Of a stretch of DNA of 63,069 nucleotides, positions 26,074 through 33,658 are shown one piece after another. The stretch is from Phycisphaerales bacterium (GTDB taxonomy: Bacteria > Planctomycetota > Phycisphaerae > Phycisphaerales > UBA1924). The notes under the pieces were generated by a model. That model worked only from the letters and a program-made list of their open reading frames with translations, searched no databases and had not been told where the DNA came from. The stretch spans positions 1 to 63,069 of the forward strand of contig JAJDDM010000122.1 in NCBI GenBank assembly GCA_029260315.1, given 5' to 3'. The translations under genes were made by a program, and so were the position numbers. Each line of letters starts with the position of its first letter. The stretch's first letter is position 1.

Positions 26074-27284
26074 TGCCGGTGTTTCGTTACAAGCCGGTGG
26101 GCGGGGTGATGTCGGGGACGATCGAGGCGCCGGATCGTGCGAGTGCGATCCGGGAGCTGATGCGCGAGGGGATCACGCCGAGTGATCTTCAAGTTGCGGA
26201 GGGGTCTTCGGCTCGGCGAGCGGCGGGGCCGCGGGTCAATGGTGGGATGGCGATGGGGCGCGCGGAGTTCGCGGCGTTCATCCGCGAGCTGGCGACGGCG
26301 CTGACGGCGGGGCTGCCGCTGGTGACGTCGCTGCGCACCATGCAGCGCGGCGGGCGGTCCGGCTCGCAGTTTCGGATGCTGGAGCATCTGATCGGGCGGG
26401 TCGAGCACGGCAAGAGCCTCGCGGAGGCGGCTCGGGAGTGGGGCAAGCCGTTCGATGATCTGACGATCAATCTGATCGTGGCGGGCGAGGCGTCGGGCAA
26501 GCTGGATGAGGTGCTGCGGCAGGCGGCGGGGTTGCTGGATGGCGACCTGAAGCTGCGTCGGGCGGTGGTCTCGGCGACGCTGTATCCGGCGATCCTCGCG
26601 GGGCTGATCTCGATCGCGATCACGGTGATGGTGACGGTGATCGTGCCGAAGATTCTGGAGCCGATGCAGGGCGAGCTGGTCGAGCTGCCCTGGCCGACGC
26701 AGGTGGTGCAGGGGGTGGCGGGGTTGTTCGCGACGTGGTGGTGGGCGGTTCTGATCTTCATCGGGTTGCTCGTGCTGGTCTCGAAGGCGGCGTTGCGGGA
26801 TGAGACGTGGCGGCTGGCGATCGATCGGGCGGTCTTGCGAATCCCGCTGTTCGGGCGTTTGTTTCGGGATCTCGCGGTCGCGCGGTTCACGCGGACGCTG
26901 GGGACGCTGACGGGGGCGGGGATCCCGGCGTTGCAGGCGCTGCGGATCACCAAGGGGACGCTCGCGAACAAGGCGATGGAGCGGGTGATCGAGGACGTGT
27001 GCGAGCAGGTGTCGGCGGGCAAGACGATCGCCGACCCGATGGAGCGGAGCGGCTACTTTCCGGCGATGCTGGTGCAGATCGTGAATCTGGGCGAGCGGTC
27101 GGGCAGGCTGGACGAGACCTTGGCGCAGGCCGCCGAGGCGTTCGAGGAGCGGACGCAGACGAGCTTGAAGCTTCTGTTGACGGCGTTGCCGCCGATGCTG
27201 GTGGTGATCCTCGCGTGTGTCGTGGGTTTCATTGTTGTTGCGATTCTACTGCCGTTGATGGATCTCCAGGAGGCGATGTTGTAA
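26073..27284 (+). CDS. gspF: Type II secretion inner membrane platform protein GspF
   Basis: Polytopic platform protein of 403 residues with two homologous GspF/PilC domains. The first (around 68-190) carries FIRELATALTAGLPLVTSLRTM and the second carries RFTRTLGTLTGAGIPALQALRI. Three membrane helices are visible near 170, 220 and 380. The canonical C-terminal membrane helix is present. It couples the GspE ATPase to pseudopilin movement. Its stop overlaps the gspG start as TAATG. Confidence 0.95.
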   Translation: MPVFRYKPVGGVMSGTIEAPDRASAIRELMREGITPSDLQVAEGSSARRAAGPRVNGGMAMGRAEFAAFIRELATALTAGLPLVTSLRTMQRGGRSGSQFRMLEHLIGRVEHGKSLAEAAREWGKPFDDLTINLIVAGEASGKLDEVLRQAAGLLDGDLKLRRAVVSATLYPAILAGLISIAITVMVTVIVPKILEPMQGELVELPWPTQVVQGVAGLFATWWWAVLIFIGLLVLVSKAALRDETWRLAIDRAVLRIPLFGRLFRDLAVARFTRTLGTLTGAGIPALQALRITKGTLANKAMERVIEDVCEQVSAGKTIADPMERSGYFPAMLVQIVNLGERSGRLDETLAQAAEAFEERTQTSLKLLLTALPPMLVVILACVVGFIVVAILLPLMDLQEAML

Positions 27285-27724
27285 TGAAGTCGGATTCGGA
27301 AGATTTGCGGACGACCGCGCGCCGTGGATTCACGATCGTCGAGATCATCGTCGTGGTTGTCATCATCGGTGTGATCGCGGCGATGATCGGGCCGCGGCTG
27401 TTCAGCCGGATCGGCGAGTCGAAGCAGGCGGTGGGGAAATCGAACGCGGCGACGCTCGCCAACGCGGTCAAGCTCTTCATGACCGATCACGGTGGGCTGG
27501 ATTCGGGGGCGACCATCGACATTCTCTGGACGCGTCCGTCGGGCGTCGAGGAGAGCGATTGGGAGCCGTACGTCGATTCGGAAGAGAAGCTGCTGGACCC
27601 GTGGGGCAAGAAGTACATGCTTGTCGTGCCGGGGGAGAAGAACTTTGATTTCGATCTAGTAAGTTATGGGGCGAAGGGTCAGCCCGGCGGCGAGGGTGAA
27701 GAGGCGGACATCATCAAGCCATGA
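27284..27724 (+). CDS. gspG: Major pseudopilin GspG
   Basis: Major pseudopilin of 146 residues that polymerises into the T2SS pseudopilus. The type III signal ends at RRG^FTIVE with Glu5, followed by the hydrophobic helix IIVVVVIIGVIAAMIGPRLF. The C-terminus keeps the family's DPWGKKY and SYGAKGQPGGEGEEADI calcium-loop region; one usual Asp (GADG) is Lys here. Prepilin peptidase (GspO) is not in the window. The ATG at 27284 gives the usual short leader. Confidence 0.95.
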   Translation: MKSDSEDLRTTARRGFTIVEIIVVVVIIGVIAAMIGPRLFSRIGESKQAVGKSNAATLANAVKLFMTDHGGLDSGATIDILWTRPSGVEESDWEPYVDSEEKLLDPWGKKYMLVVPGEKNFDFDLVSYGAKGQPGGEGEEADIIKP

Positions 27725-28308
27725 CCCGCGTGCATCGCCAACTCGGAGCGTTCACGCTTGTCGAGATCATCGTCGTGGTGGTGATTCTGGGTGTGATTGC
27801 GGGGCTGGTGGGGCCGCGGATGGTTCGGCGGGATTCGCGCCAGGCCGAGCAGACGGTGCGGCGGGTGGCGTCGATGCTGGAGTCGGCGTCGCGGCGGGCG
27901 GCGATGTCGAGCGATCCGGTGCTTATCGAGTTCGATGAGGAAACGCGCGAGATCCGCGTGCTCAGCCGCGAGCGTGAGGAGGGTTTTCGCCAGAGCTGGG
28001 ACGAGCGGGTGCGGTGGCGGGTGGATCCGTTGATTCCGGCGGTTGCGTTGGGAGAGTTCGGGGTCGGCGAGGTCAGCGTGGACTATCGGCGGATTCGCGA
28101 GGCGGGCTGGCGGATCCAGATCGGCGGGAGAGATGCGCCCGCGAGCGTCTCGATCGAGTTGAAGAGCGAGTCGCCCTCGCGGAGCTGGCGGGTGCTGCTC
28201 GACGGCGGGTCGGGGCTTGCGGTCGCGGGGACGGCGGACGAGTTGGCGGTGCTGCCGGCGATGTTCGTGGACCTGGACGACGCCGGGAAGCGGGATGCGC
28301 CATGGTGA
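27721..28308 (+). CDS. gspH: Minor pseudopilin GspH-like
   Basis: Protein of 195 residues with the pseudopilin signal LGA^FTLVE, a hydrophobic helix (IIVVVVILGVIAGLVG) and a GspH/FimT-type C-terminal beta domain (RRVASMLESASRRAAMSSDPVLIEFD). It overlaps gspG by four bases (ATGA). The position after gspG supports a GspH role in capping or initiating the pseudopilus. The body is divergent, so the H assignment rests on order and the RRAAM segment. Confidence 0.85.
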   Translation: MTRVHRQLGAFTLVEIIVVVVILGVIAGLVGPRMVRRDSRQAEQTVRRVASMLESASRRAAMSSDPVLIEFDEETREIRVLSREREEGFRQSWDERVRWRVDPLIPAVALGEFGVGEVSVDYRRIREAGWRIQIGGRDAPASVSIELKSESPSRSWRVLLDGGSGLAVAGTADELAVLPAMFVDLDDAGKRDAPW

Positions 28309-28733
28309 GGGCGAGATCGGGCGTGGTGCTGGTGGACGTGATCGTCGGGACGATCATTCTTTCGATCGCGCTGTCGGTGGTGCTTTCGCTCGCGTCGGGG
28401 GCGCTCTCGGGCCAGCAGGACGGCAGGCGATTGACGGTCGCCGCGATGCTGTTGGATGAGCAGCTCGGCCTGGTGCTGGCGCGCGGCGCGGACGATTACG
28501 CCAAGCGGTTCGATGTCAAGGGATTGTGCGATGCGCCGTTCCAGGAGTACAGCTACGAGCTGGAGTTCGACGGCGGATCGGCGGGCGACCCGTACCTGGT
28601 CGGCGCGACCGTGCGTTGGGTCGATGGGTCGCGCCAGCGGGAGGTCTCTTGCCAGACGATGATCGCGCCGCGGCTTGGCGATGATCCGGATCCTGATCGC
28701 CAGCCGGCGGAGAACGAGAACCGACCGTCATGA
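28302..28733 (+). CDS. gspI: Minor pseudopilin GspI-like
   Basis: Protein of 143 residues beginning MVRARSGVVLVDVIVGTIILSIAL. The cleavage site would be SG^VVLVD, where the conserved Glu5 of pseudopilins is replaced by Asp, which is unusual. The size and the AAMLLDEQLG segment fit GspI. It overlaps gspH by seven bases (ccATGGTGA). Glu5 is normally needed for N-terminal methylation and pseudopilus packing; Asp5 suggests altered packing or that this is a tip component. Confidence 0.75.
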   Translation: MVRARSGVVLVDVIVGTIILSIALSVVLSLASGALSGQQDGRRLTVAAMLLDEQLGLVLARGADDYAKRFDVKGLCDAPFQEYSYELEFDGGSAGDPYLVGATVRWVDGSRQREVSCQTMIAPRLGDDPDPDRQPAENENRPS

Positions 28734-29389
28734 GCAGCTCACGCGCCAATCCGGGATTCTCGCTGGTCGAGGTGATCGTGAGCGTGGTGATCGCGGCGTT
28801 GATCGCGGGGGCGACGACGACGATCGTGTCGAACGTGATTCGCAGCCGGGACGCGTCGCGGTCGCTGGAGCTGGCGATGCGCCGGGCCCAGAGCGCGGCG
28901 GACGCGATCGCGGCGGATCTGCCGACGATCGTGCGCGAGAGTGATCTGTTCCATGCGCGGCTGCGGATCGTGAGTGGGGGGGTTGGGGCCGCGGATCGGG
29001 ATGAGTTGCTGTTCGTCGCGCGGCAGTTGCGGCGGGTGCGGAACCTGGTAGACAGCCCCGAGGGCGGGGATTTCGAGATCGCGTTCAAGCTGATCGAGAA
29101 TCAGGAGGGGGCGGCGGAGCTTTGGCGTCGGATCGATCCGGCGCTGGATCCGTCTCAGGACGGCGGGGGGGTGGCGTCGCGGATCGCGTCGCGGGTGCGG
29201 TTCTTTCGCTTGGAAGCCAGCGACGGGGAGTCGTGGTATGACACATGGGACAGTGACTATGACGGGTATCCGTATGCGGTGCGGATCACGGTGGGGGCGG
29301 CGGACGATGAGGGAAGGCGTTTGACGGTGGCGAGGCGGGTTGTTGCGATCGATCGGGTGCCGCTGCCCCCGGCGGGGGAGGGGGCATGA
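28730..29389 (+). CDS. gspJ: Minor pseudopilin GspJ-like
   Basis: Protein of 219 residues with signal NPG^FSLVE and helix VIVSVVIAALIAGATTTIV. The size (about 220) and the position between I and K match GspJ, which forms the tip complex with GspI and GspK. The body has GspJ-like DELLFVARQLRR and RVRFFRLE segments. It overlaps both neighbours by four bases (ATGA). Confidence 0.82.
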   Translation: MSSSRANPGFSLVEVIVSVVIAALIAGATTTIVSNVIRSRDASRSLELAMRRAQSAADAIAADLPTIVRESDLFHARLRIVSGGVGAADRDELLFVARQLRRVRNLVDSPEGGDFEIAFKLIENQEGAAELWRRIDPALDPSQDGGGVASRIASRVRFFRLEASDGESWYDTWDSDYDGYPYAVRITVGAADDEGRRLTVARRVVAIDRVPLPPAGEGA

Positions 29390-30714
29390 GCGTCTCGCCC
29401 AGGGCCAATCGAGCCGCACGCCCGTCGTTTGCGACGGCGATCGTCTTGTGGATCCTCGCGGTCGCGACGGTCATCGTGGTGGAACTCCAGACAAGCTCGT
29501 TCCGCGAGGCGACGGCGGGGCGCGAGGCGGTGACGCTCCTGCGGGCGCGCTGGGCGGCGCGGGCGGGGGTCGAGGCGACGATCGCACGCCTCGGGTTCGC
29601 GACGGTCAATCCGGACCTGACCGACGCGTTCGCGGCGGAGTTCGAGATGGAGGACGTGGCGCTGGGCTCGCTCGACGGGTCGTCGTACATCGTGCGGGTG
29701 TCGACCGAGGGCGATGACATGCTGGGCCCGGCGGACGCTCACGCGAAGATCAATATCAACGCGATGAGCCGCGAGTCGCTGATGCTCTTGCCGTTCATGA
29801 CCGACGATGTCGCCGACGCGATTCTCGATTGGATCGATGAGGACGAGGACACGCGGGTGTTCGGGGCGGAGTTCGGGTCGTACGCGTCGCAGCGGCATCC
29901 GTATGAGCCGCGCAATGGGCCGATGCGGTCGCTGTTGGAGCTGGAGCAGGTCTCGAACGTGCTGCCCGATTATGTGCGGGGTGAGGACTGGAATCTCAAC
30001 GGGGTGCTGGACCCGAACGAGAACGACGGGGACGAGTCGTGGCCGCCGGATAACGCCGATGGGATCCTGGACGCGGGTTGGTCGGCGTTCGTCACGACGC
30101 GCAGCGTGGGCGGCGGGCTGGGCGAGTCTGGTGAGGCTCGCATGGAGCTGCCGCTGGTGTCGGCGAGCGACGTTGCGCGGCTGCTGAATACCGATAGCGA
30201 TCAGAGCGAGGCGGTCGTGAATCTCGCGATCCTCGGCAGCCTGACGCTGGGCGATTTTCTGCGGACCGATCTCAACACGCTCGCGCAGCAGAACGGGATG
30301 CAGGCCAGTTCGGGGCGGCCGCTGCGGTCGCTCTCGAATGAGCAGCTCGCGGTGCTGCTGGGCGAGACGACGCTGGGCGAGCAGGCGGGGTCGCCGGGCA
30401 AGGTGAATCTGAACACGATCAGCGACGACGGGCTGGCGTATCTGGCGGAGATCCCGATCAGCGTGCGGGACACGATCATCTTCGACCGCAAGGGGCGTTC
30501 GCAGGGGTACACGTCGATCGTGGATCTGCTGGATGTGGCGGGGCTGACGCGCGATCGCGTGGCGGATCTGTACGAGGTCGCGGACGTGCGGTCGAACGTG
30601 TACGTTGCGACCTGCCGGGGGCGGGATGAGCGGTCGGGGGTGGAGGTGGAGATGGTGGTGACGCTGGATCGTTCGACGCTGCCGATCATTATCCGGGAGG
30701 TCCGCACGCGATGA
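29386..30714 (+). CDS. gspK: GspK-like tip pseudopilin
   Basis: Protein of 442 residues: short basic leader, single helix (IVLWILAVATVIVVELQ), then a large globular domain with two SAM-like/helix-hairpin-helix parts (INAMSRESLMLLPFMTDDVADAILDWIDEDED and VNLNTISDDGLAYLAEIP), as in GspK. The acidic loop between them (DWNLNGVLDPNENDGD) looks like a calcium site. There is no classical G^F cleavage motif at the N-terminus (RPSFATAIVLWI). Coupled to gspJ and to the gene at 30711 by four-base overlaps. Confidence 0.85.
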   Translation: MSVSPRANRAARPSFATAIVLWILAVATVIVVELQTSSFREATAGREAVTLLRARWAARAGVEATIARLGFATVNPDLTDAFAAEFEMEDVALGSLDGSSYIVRVSTEGDDMLGPADAHAKININAMSRESLMLLPFMTDDVADAILDWIDEDEDTRVFGAEFGSYASQRHPYEPRNGPMRSLLELEQVSNVLPDYVRGEDWNLNGVLDPNENDGDESWPPDNADGILDAGWSAFVTTRSVGGGLGESGEARMELPLVSASDVARLLNTDSDQSEAVVNLAILGSLTLGDFLRTDLNTLAQQNGMQASSGRPLRSLSNEQLAVLLGETTLGEQAGSPGKVNLNTISDDGLAYLAEIPISVRDTIIFDRKGRSQGYTSIVDLLDVAGLTRDRVADLYEVADVRSNVYVATCRGRDERSGVEVEMVVTLDRSTLPIIIREVRTR

Positions 30715-32471
30715 CGGGAAGGCGAGCGGCCAGCACGAACGGCACGACGCGCGTCGCGGCGTTGTATGAGAGCGCCGGCTCGATCGCGGTGGTGATCGTC
30801 GAGGCGCATGGACGCCCGTCGGTCGTGCTTGCGCGCGAGACGGACTCGGCTGCGACGGTCGAGCGGCTGCTTGCCGATCACGGCGTGTCGCGGGTCGTGC
30901 GCGTGCTGCCCAGCAGCAAGACGCTGCTGCGGGTCGCCAAGGCGCCCGAGGCCGACGATGAGGAGATGATCGCGACGTTGGGGCTGATCGCCGAGGGCGA
31001 GTTTTCGGACCGCTTGCCGGCGCATCGGCGTGGCGTGGGCGTGCTGCCTGGCAGGAGCGAGGCGGGCGAGCGCCGGGCGCTGCTGACGGCGTGGCCGGAT
31101 GGGGGCGATCGGCCCGAGCCGATCGGGAATCTGGACGAGCGTTGGGTGGCGGAGATCGCGGCGCTGGCGCGGATCCGGGGGGTGTCGCGTCAGCCGGCGT
31201 GGTCGCTCGATGCGGGGCGGGGGTCGGTGTCGGTGCTCGCCGAGCGCAATGGGCATATCTCGTGCCGGGCGGTGCAGGCCGAGCACGACTCGGCGGCGGC
31301 GTGGGCGGCCTCGGCGCGGACGATCATCGAGGAGACGACGCGGGCGGTGGGCGGCTCGGGGCCTTCGATCGAGTTGGGGGATGGCCCGCGGGCGATTCGG
31401 CTCGAGCCCGAGGCGGCGCGGGAGCTGCGGTCGCGCGTGTCGGGCGTGCCGGATGACTCGGCGTGGATGGATCGGTTTGGCCTGGCGTTGGGCGCGGCGT
31501 TGGTGGAGGTGGACGAGGATCCGCTGATCCGTTCGTTCGCGTCGCTGCGCGCAGAGCCGCGGCGCGAGGACGCGCCGGCGCTTGCGCGTCTGGGGACGTG
31601 GCTGAGTGTGCCGAGCAACGCCGCGATCGTGGTCGTTGCGAGCGTCGTGGTCGCGGTGCTTGCGCCGCTGGGGTTTGCCAAGGCGCGCCTGGTGATTCTG
31701 GAAACCAAGGTCGCGGGGATCGAGCAGGCCGAGGCGCAGCGTGCGGCGCTGGAGACGCGGGCGGCGATGTACGATCAGCTCGATCGCGAGCGTCTGCCGA
31801 TGACCAAGCTGCTGGCGGATATCGCGGGGGCGGCGCCGGTGATCGCGCCGGATCTCGTGCTCGTCGATCTGGTGCGGCTGACGAGCGACCGGGAGCTGTA
31901 CCTTGAGGGCGTCGCGGACACGCCCGAGCTGGTGTCGGTCTTTCAGAAGAACCTGAACGAGTCGGGGTTGTTCCAGGGCGTGACGGTGACGCGCAGCGAG
32001 GCGTCGGCCGATGGCGTGGATTTCACGCTCACGGCGCGGGTCGTGCAGAACCCGTACCGAAGCGTCAAACGCACGGAAGAGACGGACTTCATCGCGCGAT
32101 CGACGGCGGCCCGGCTGTACGGCGAGGAGGCGGTCGCCCGGGCGGGCGGCGCGTCGAGTCTGGGCGCCGCGTCCAATGGGCGATCCGGCGGCGATGCGCC
32201 CGAGGCTCGGCGGGAGCGTCCGACCAGGCCCGGCGGCGGCGAGGACGAGGAGGAATCCACGCGCGGACGCCCGGCTCGCGTCGAGATTCCCGAGCCGCTG
32301 AGCGAGGAGGCGCTGCTTGCGATGAGCAGGGCCGAGGTGATGATGGGCTTTGCGACGCGGCGCAAGGTGGTGCAGAGCAATCCGGATCTGGAGCCGGAGA
32401 TCAAGCAACGGCTGGAAGAAGAGATCGAGCGGATGCTTGCGCGCAATGAAGAGCTGAAGGGGGGCGGCTGA
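30711..32471 (+). CDS. GspL-like assembly protein (PilM/PilN-like fusion) with long C-terminal tail
   Basis: Protein of 586 residues. Residues about 10-270 look like a reduced actin-like cytoplasmic domain (as in GspL or PilM). One transmembrane helix follows at about 300-320 (AIVVVASVVVAVLAPLGFA), then a coiled coil and a PilN/GspL periplasmic ferredoxin-like domain (LVDLVRLTSDRELYLEGVADTPELVSVFQKNL). The last ~130 residues are an acidic, Arg-rich extension not usual for GspL. It should recruit GspE to the membrane. Position K-L-M supports the call. Confidence 0.75.
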   Translation: MTGRRAASTNGTTRVAALYESAGSIAVVIVEAHGRPSVVLARETDSAATVERLLADHGVSRVVRVLPSSKTLLRVAKAPEADDEEMIATLGLIAEGEFSDRLPAHRRGVGVLPGRSEAGERRALLTAWPDGGDRPEPIGNLDERWVAEIAALARIRGVSRQPAWSLDAGRGSVSVLAERNGHISCRAVQAEHDSAAAWAASARTIIEETTRAVGGSGPSIELGDGPRAIRLEPEAARELRSRVSGVPDDSAWMDRFGLALGAALVEVDEDPLIRSFASLRAEPRREDAPALARLGTWLSVPSNAAIVVVASVVVAVLAPLGFAKARLVILETKVAGIEQAEAQRAALETRAAMYDQLDRERLPMTKLLADIAGAAPVIAPDLVLVDLVRLTSDRELYLEGVADTPELVSVFQKNLNESGLFQGVTVTRSEASADGVDFTLTARVVQNPYRSVKRTEETDFIARSTAARLYGEEAVARAGGASSLGAASNGRSGGDAPEARRERPTRPGGGEDEEESTRGRPARVEIPEPLSEEALLAMSRAEVMMGFATRRKVVQSNPDLEPEIKQRLEEEIERMLARNEELKGGG

Positions 32472-33049
32472 TGGGCCTTGCCGACCGATATCGCGCGTTG
32501 CCGCGGGCGGGCAGGTGGCTGCTCTGGGGGGCGGTGGCAATCGCGCTGTACTTCCCGCTGGTGGAGGCGCCGCTGAATATCTGGAATGGTCTATCCGGCG
32601 ACGCCGACACGTTCGAGGCGCAGCTCGCTTCGTTCCATGATCGATCGCGGGACGGCCTGGACGACCGGCTCGCACTCGGGGCGGCCCATCATGGGCAGCT
32701 CGATCCGCCGGGTGAGCGGGCGGACGCCATCGATCGCCTGGATCGGCGGATCGCCGAGATCTTCGATGCTCGCGGTGTCGGCAAGTACAACCTGAGTTCG
32801 CGGGATACACCGATGTCGCGCAGCTCGGCGTTGGGCCAGGACGGACGTCCGCTCGAGCGGCTGATCAAGGAGATCAACTTCGAGGCCGCGCCCGCGACGG
32901 CGCTGGCGATCCTGGCGGATCTGGAGCGTGAGGAGGTGATCCCGCACGCACCGTTCGTGCAGTTCCAGCGCCTGGAGGACCAGGGCACGGTGCGGACTCG
33001 GATCACCGTCGAGGCCTGGGCCGTTGCCGAGACCGGGGGTGGGCGATGA
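32471..33049 (+). CDS. GspM/PilO-like assembly protein
   Basis: Protein of 192 residues: short cytoplasmic start, one membrane helix (about 17-37), then a periplasmic domain with a PilO-like end (PATALAILADLEREEVIPHAPFVQFQRLEDQGTVRTRITVEAWAVAE). It is expected to pair with the GspL-like protein. It overlaps both neighbours (one base upstream, four bases downstream). Sequence identity to known GspM cannot be judged here; the call rests on topology and gene order. Confidence 0.7.
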   Translation: MGLADRYRALPRAGRWLLWGAVAIALYFPLVEAPLNIWNGLSGDADTFEAQLASFHDRSRDGLDDRLALGAAHHGQLDPPGERADAIDRLDRRIAEIFDARGVGKYNLSSRDTPMSRSSALGQDGRPLERLIKEINFEAAPATALAILADLEREEVIPHAPFVQFQRLEDQGTVRTRITVEAWAVAETGGGR

Positions 33050-33561
33050 CGCGTCACGCTTGGCATGGTCCGGCGTATCTGAGTGCCGCGGCGGGCGGCG
33101 TTGCGATGCTCATCGTTGCGCTGGCGGCGTGGCCGCTGGTGGTGGCGCTGGCGATGGCGTCGCCGGAGTCCTCGGGTTTCGATCTCGCGTCGCTGGATGC
33201 GCGAGGCGAGGCGCATGACCGTTCTTATGACGAGAAGCTGTTGGCGCAGCTCGACGGTCGTTCGGTGTTCTTCGTGCCGGCGGAGCCGCCTCCGCCGCCC
33301 CCCCCGCCGCGGGTGGATGATGGTTCGCGCGAGGAGCGTCCGCCGCCCCCGCCGAGCCGGTACGGCGGACCGGAGCTCGTGGCGATCTTCTACGACCAGG
33401 CGTGGTTCAAGAACGGCGTCCGGGTCGGCGTGGGCGAGGAATCATCGGGCGTCGAGGTGCTCGAACTTGCGCCTCCGTGGCACGCCAGGGTTCGCTGGCG
33501 CGGCGTGGATTTCACCATCGAGCTGTTCGAGCGAGACAAGGTCGTTCTGCCCAAGAAGTAG
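33046..33561 (+). CDS. GspC-like protein lacking a PDZ domain
   Basis: Protein of 171 residues with one N-terminal membrane helix (AAGGVAMLIVALAAWPLVVALAM), a variable segment, an oligoproline linker (eight consecutive Pro) and a small beta domain (LVAIFYDQAWFKNGVRVGVGEES...VRWRGVDFTIELF) resembling the homology region of GspC that contacts the secretin. No PDZ domain follows, so it is shorter than enterobacterial GspC and closer to a minimal PilP-like connector. Its place directly before gspD fits a connector role. Confidence 0.65.
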   Translation: MTRHAWHGPAYLSAAAGGVAMLIVALAAWPLVVALAMASPESSGFDLASLDARGEAHDRSYDEKLLAQLDGRSVFFVPAEPPPPPPPPRVDDGSREERPPPPPSRYGGPELVAIFYDQAWFKNGVRVGVGEESSGVEVLELAPPWHARVRWRGVDFTIELFERDKVVLPKK

Positions 33562-33658
33562 CCATCGCGCATCCATTCGTTCGCCCGATCGACGCAGGCG
33601 CCGGGCGAGGCCGATCATCGCGGGTCCATGACACCGCTAGCCCGGGAAGAGGTAATCC

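Noticed and set aside
30201..32810. 869-codon open frame on the minus strand across the GspK/L/M genes
   Set aside because: It is antisense to well-supported overlapping T2SS genes, has an Arg/His/Pro-rich composition and no domain. Long antisense frames are expected at this GC content. The same applies to 23037-25235, 24427-25971, 38982-40808, 46128-47678, 53190-54974 and 59165-61135 on the minus strand.
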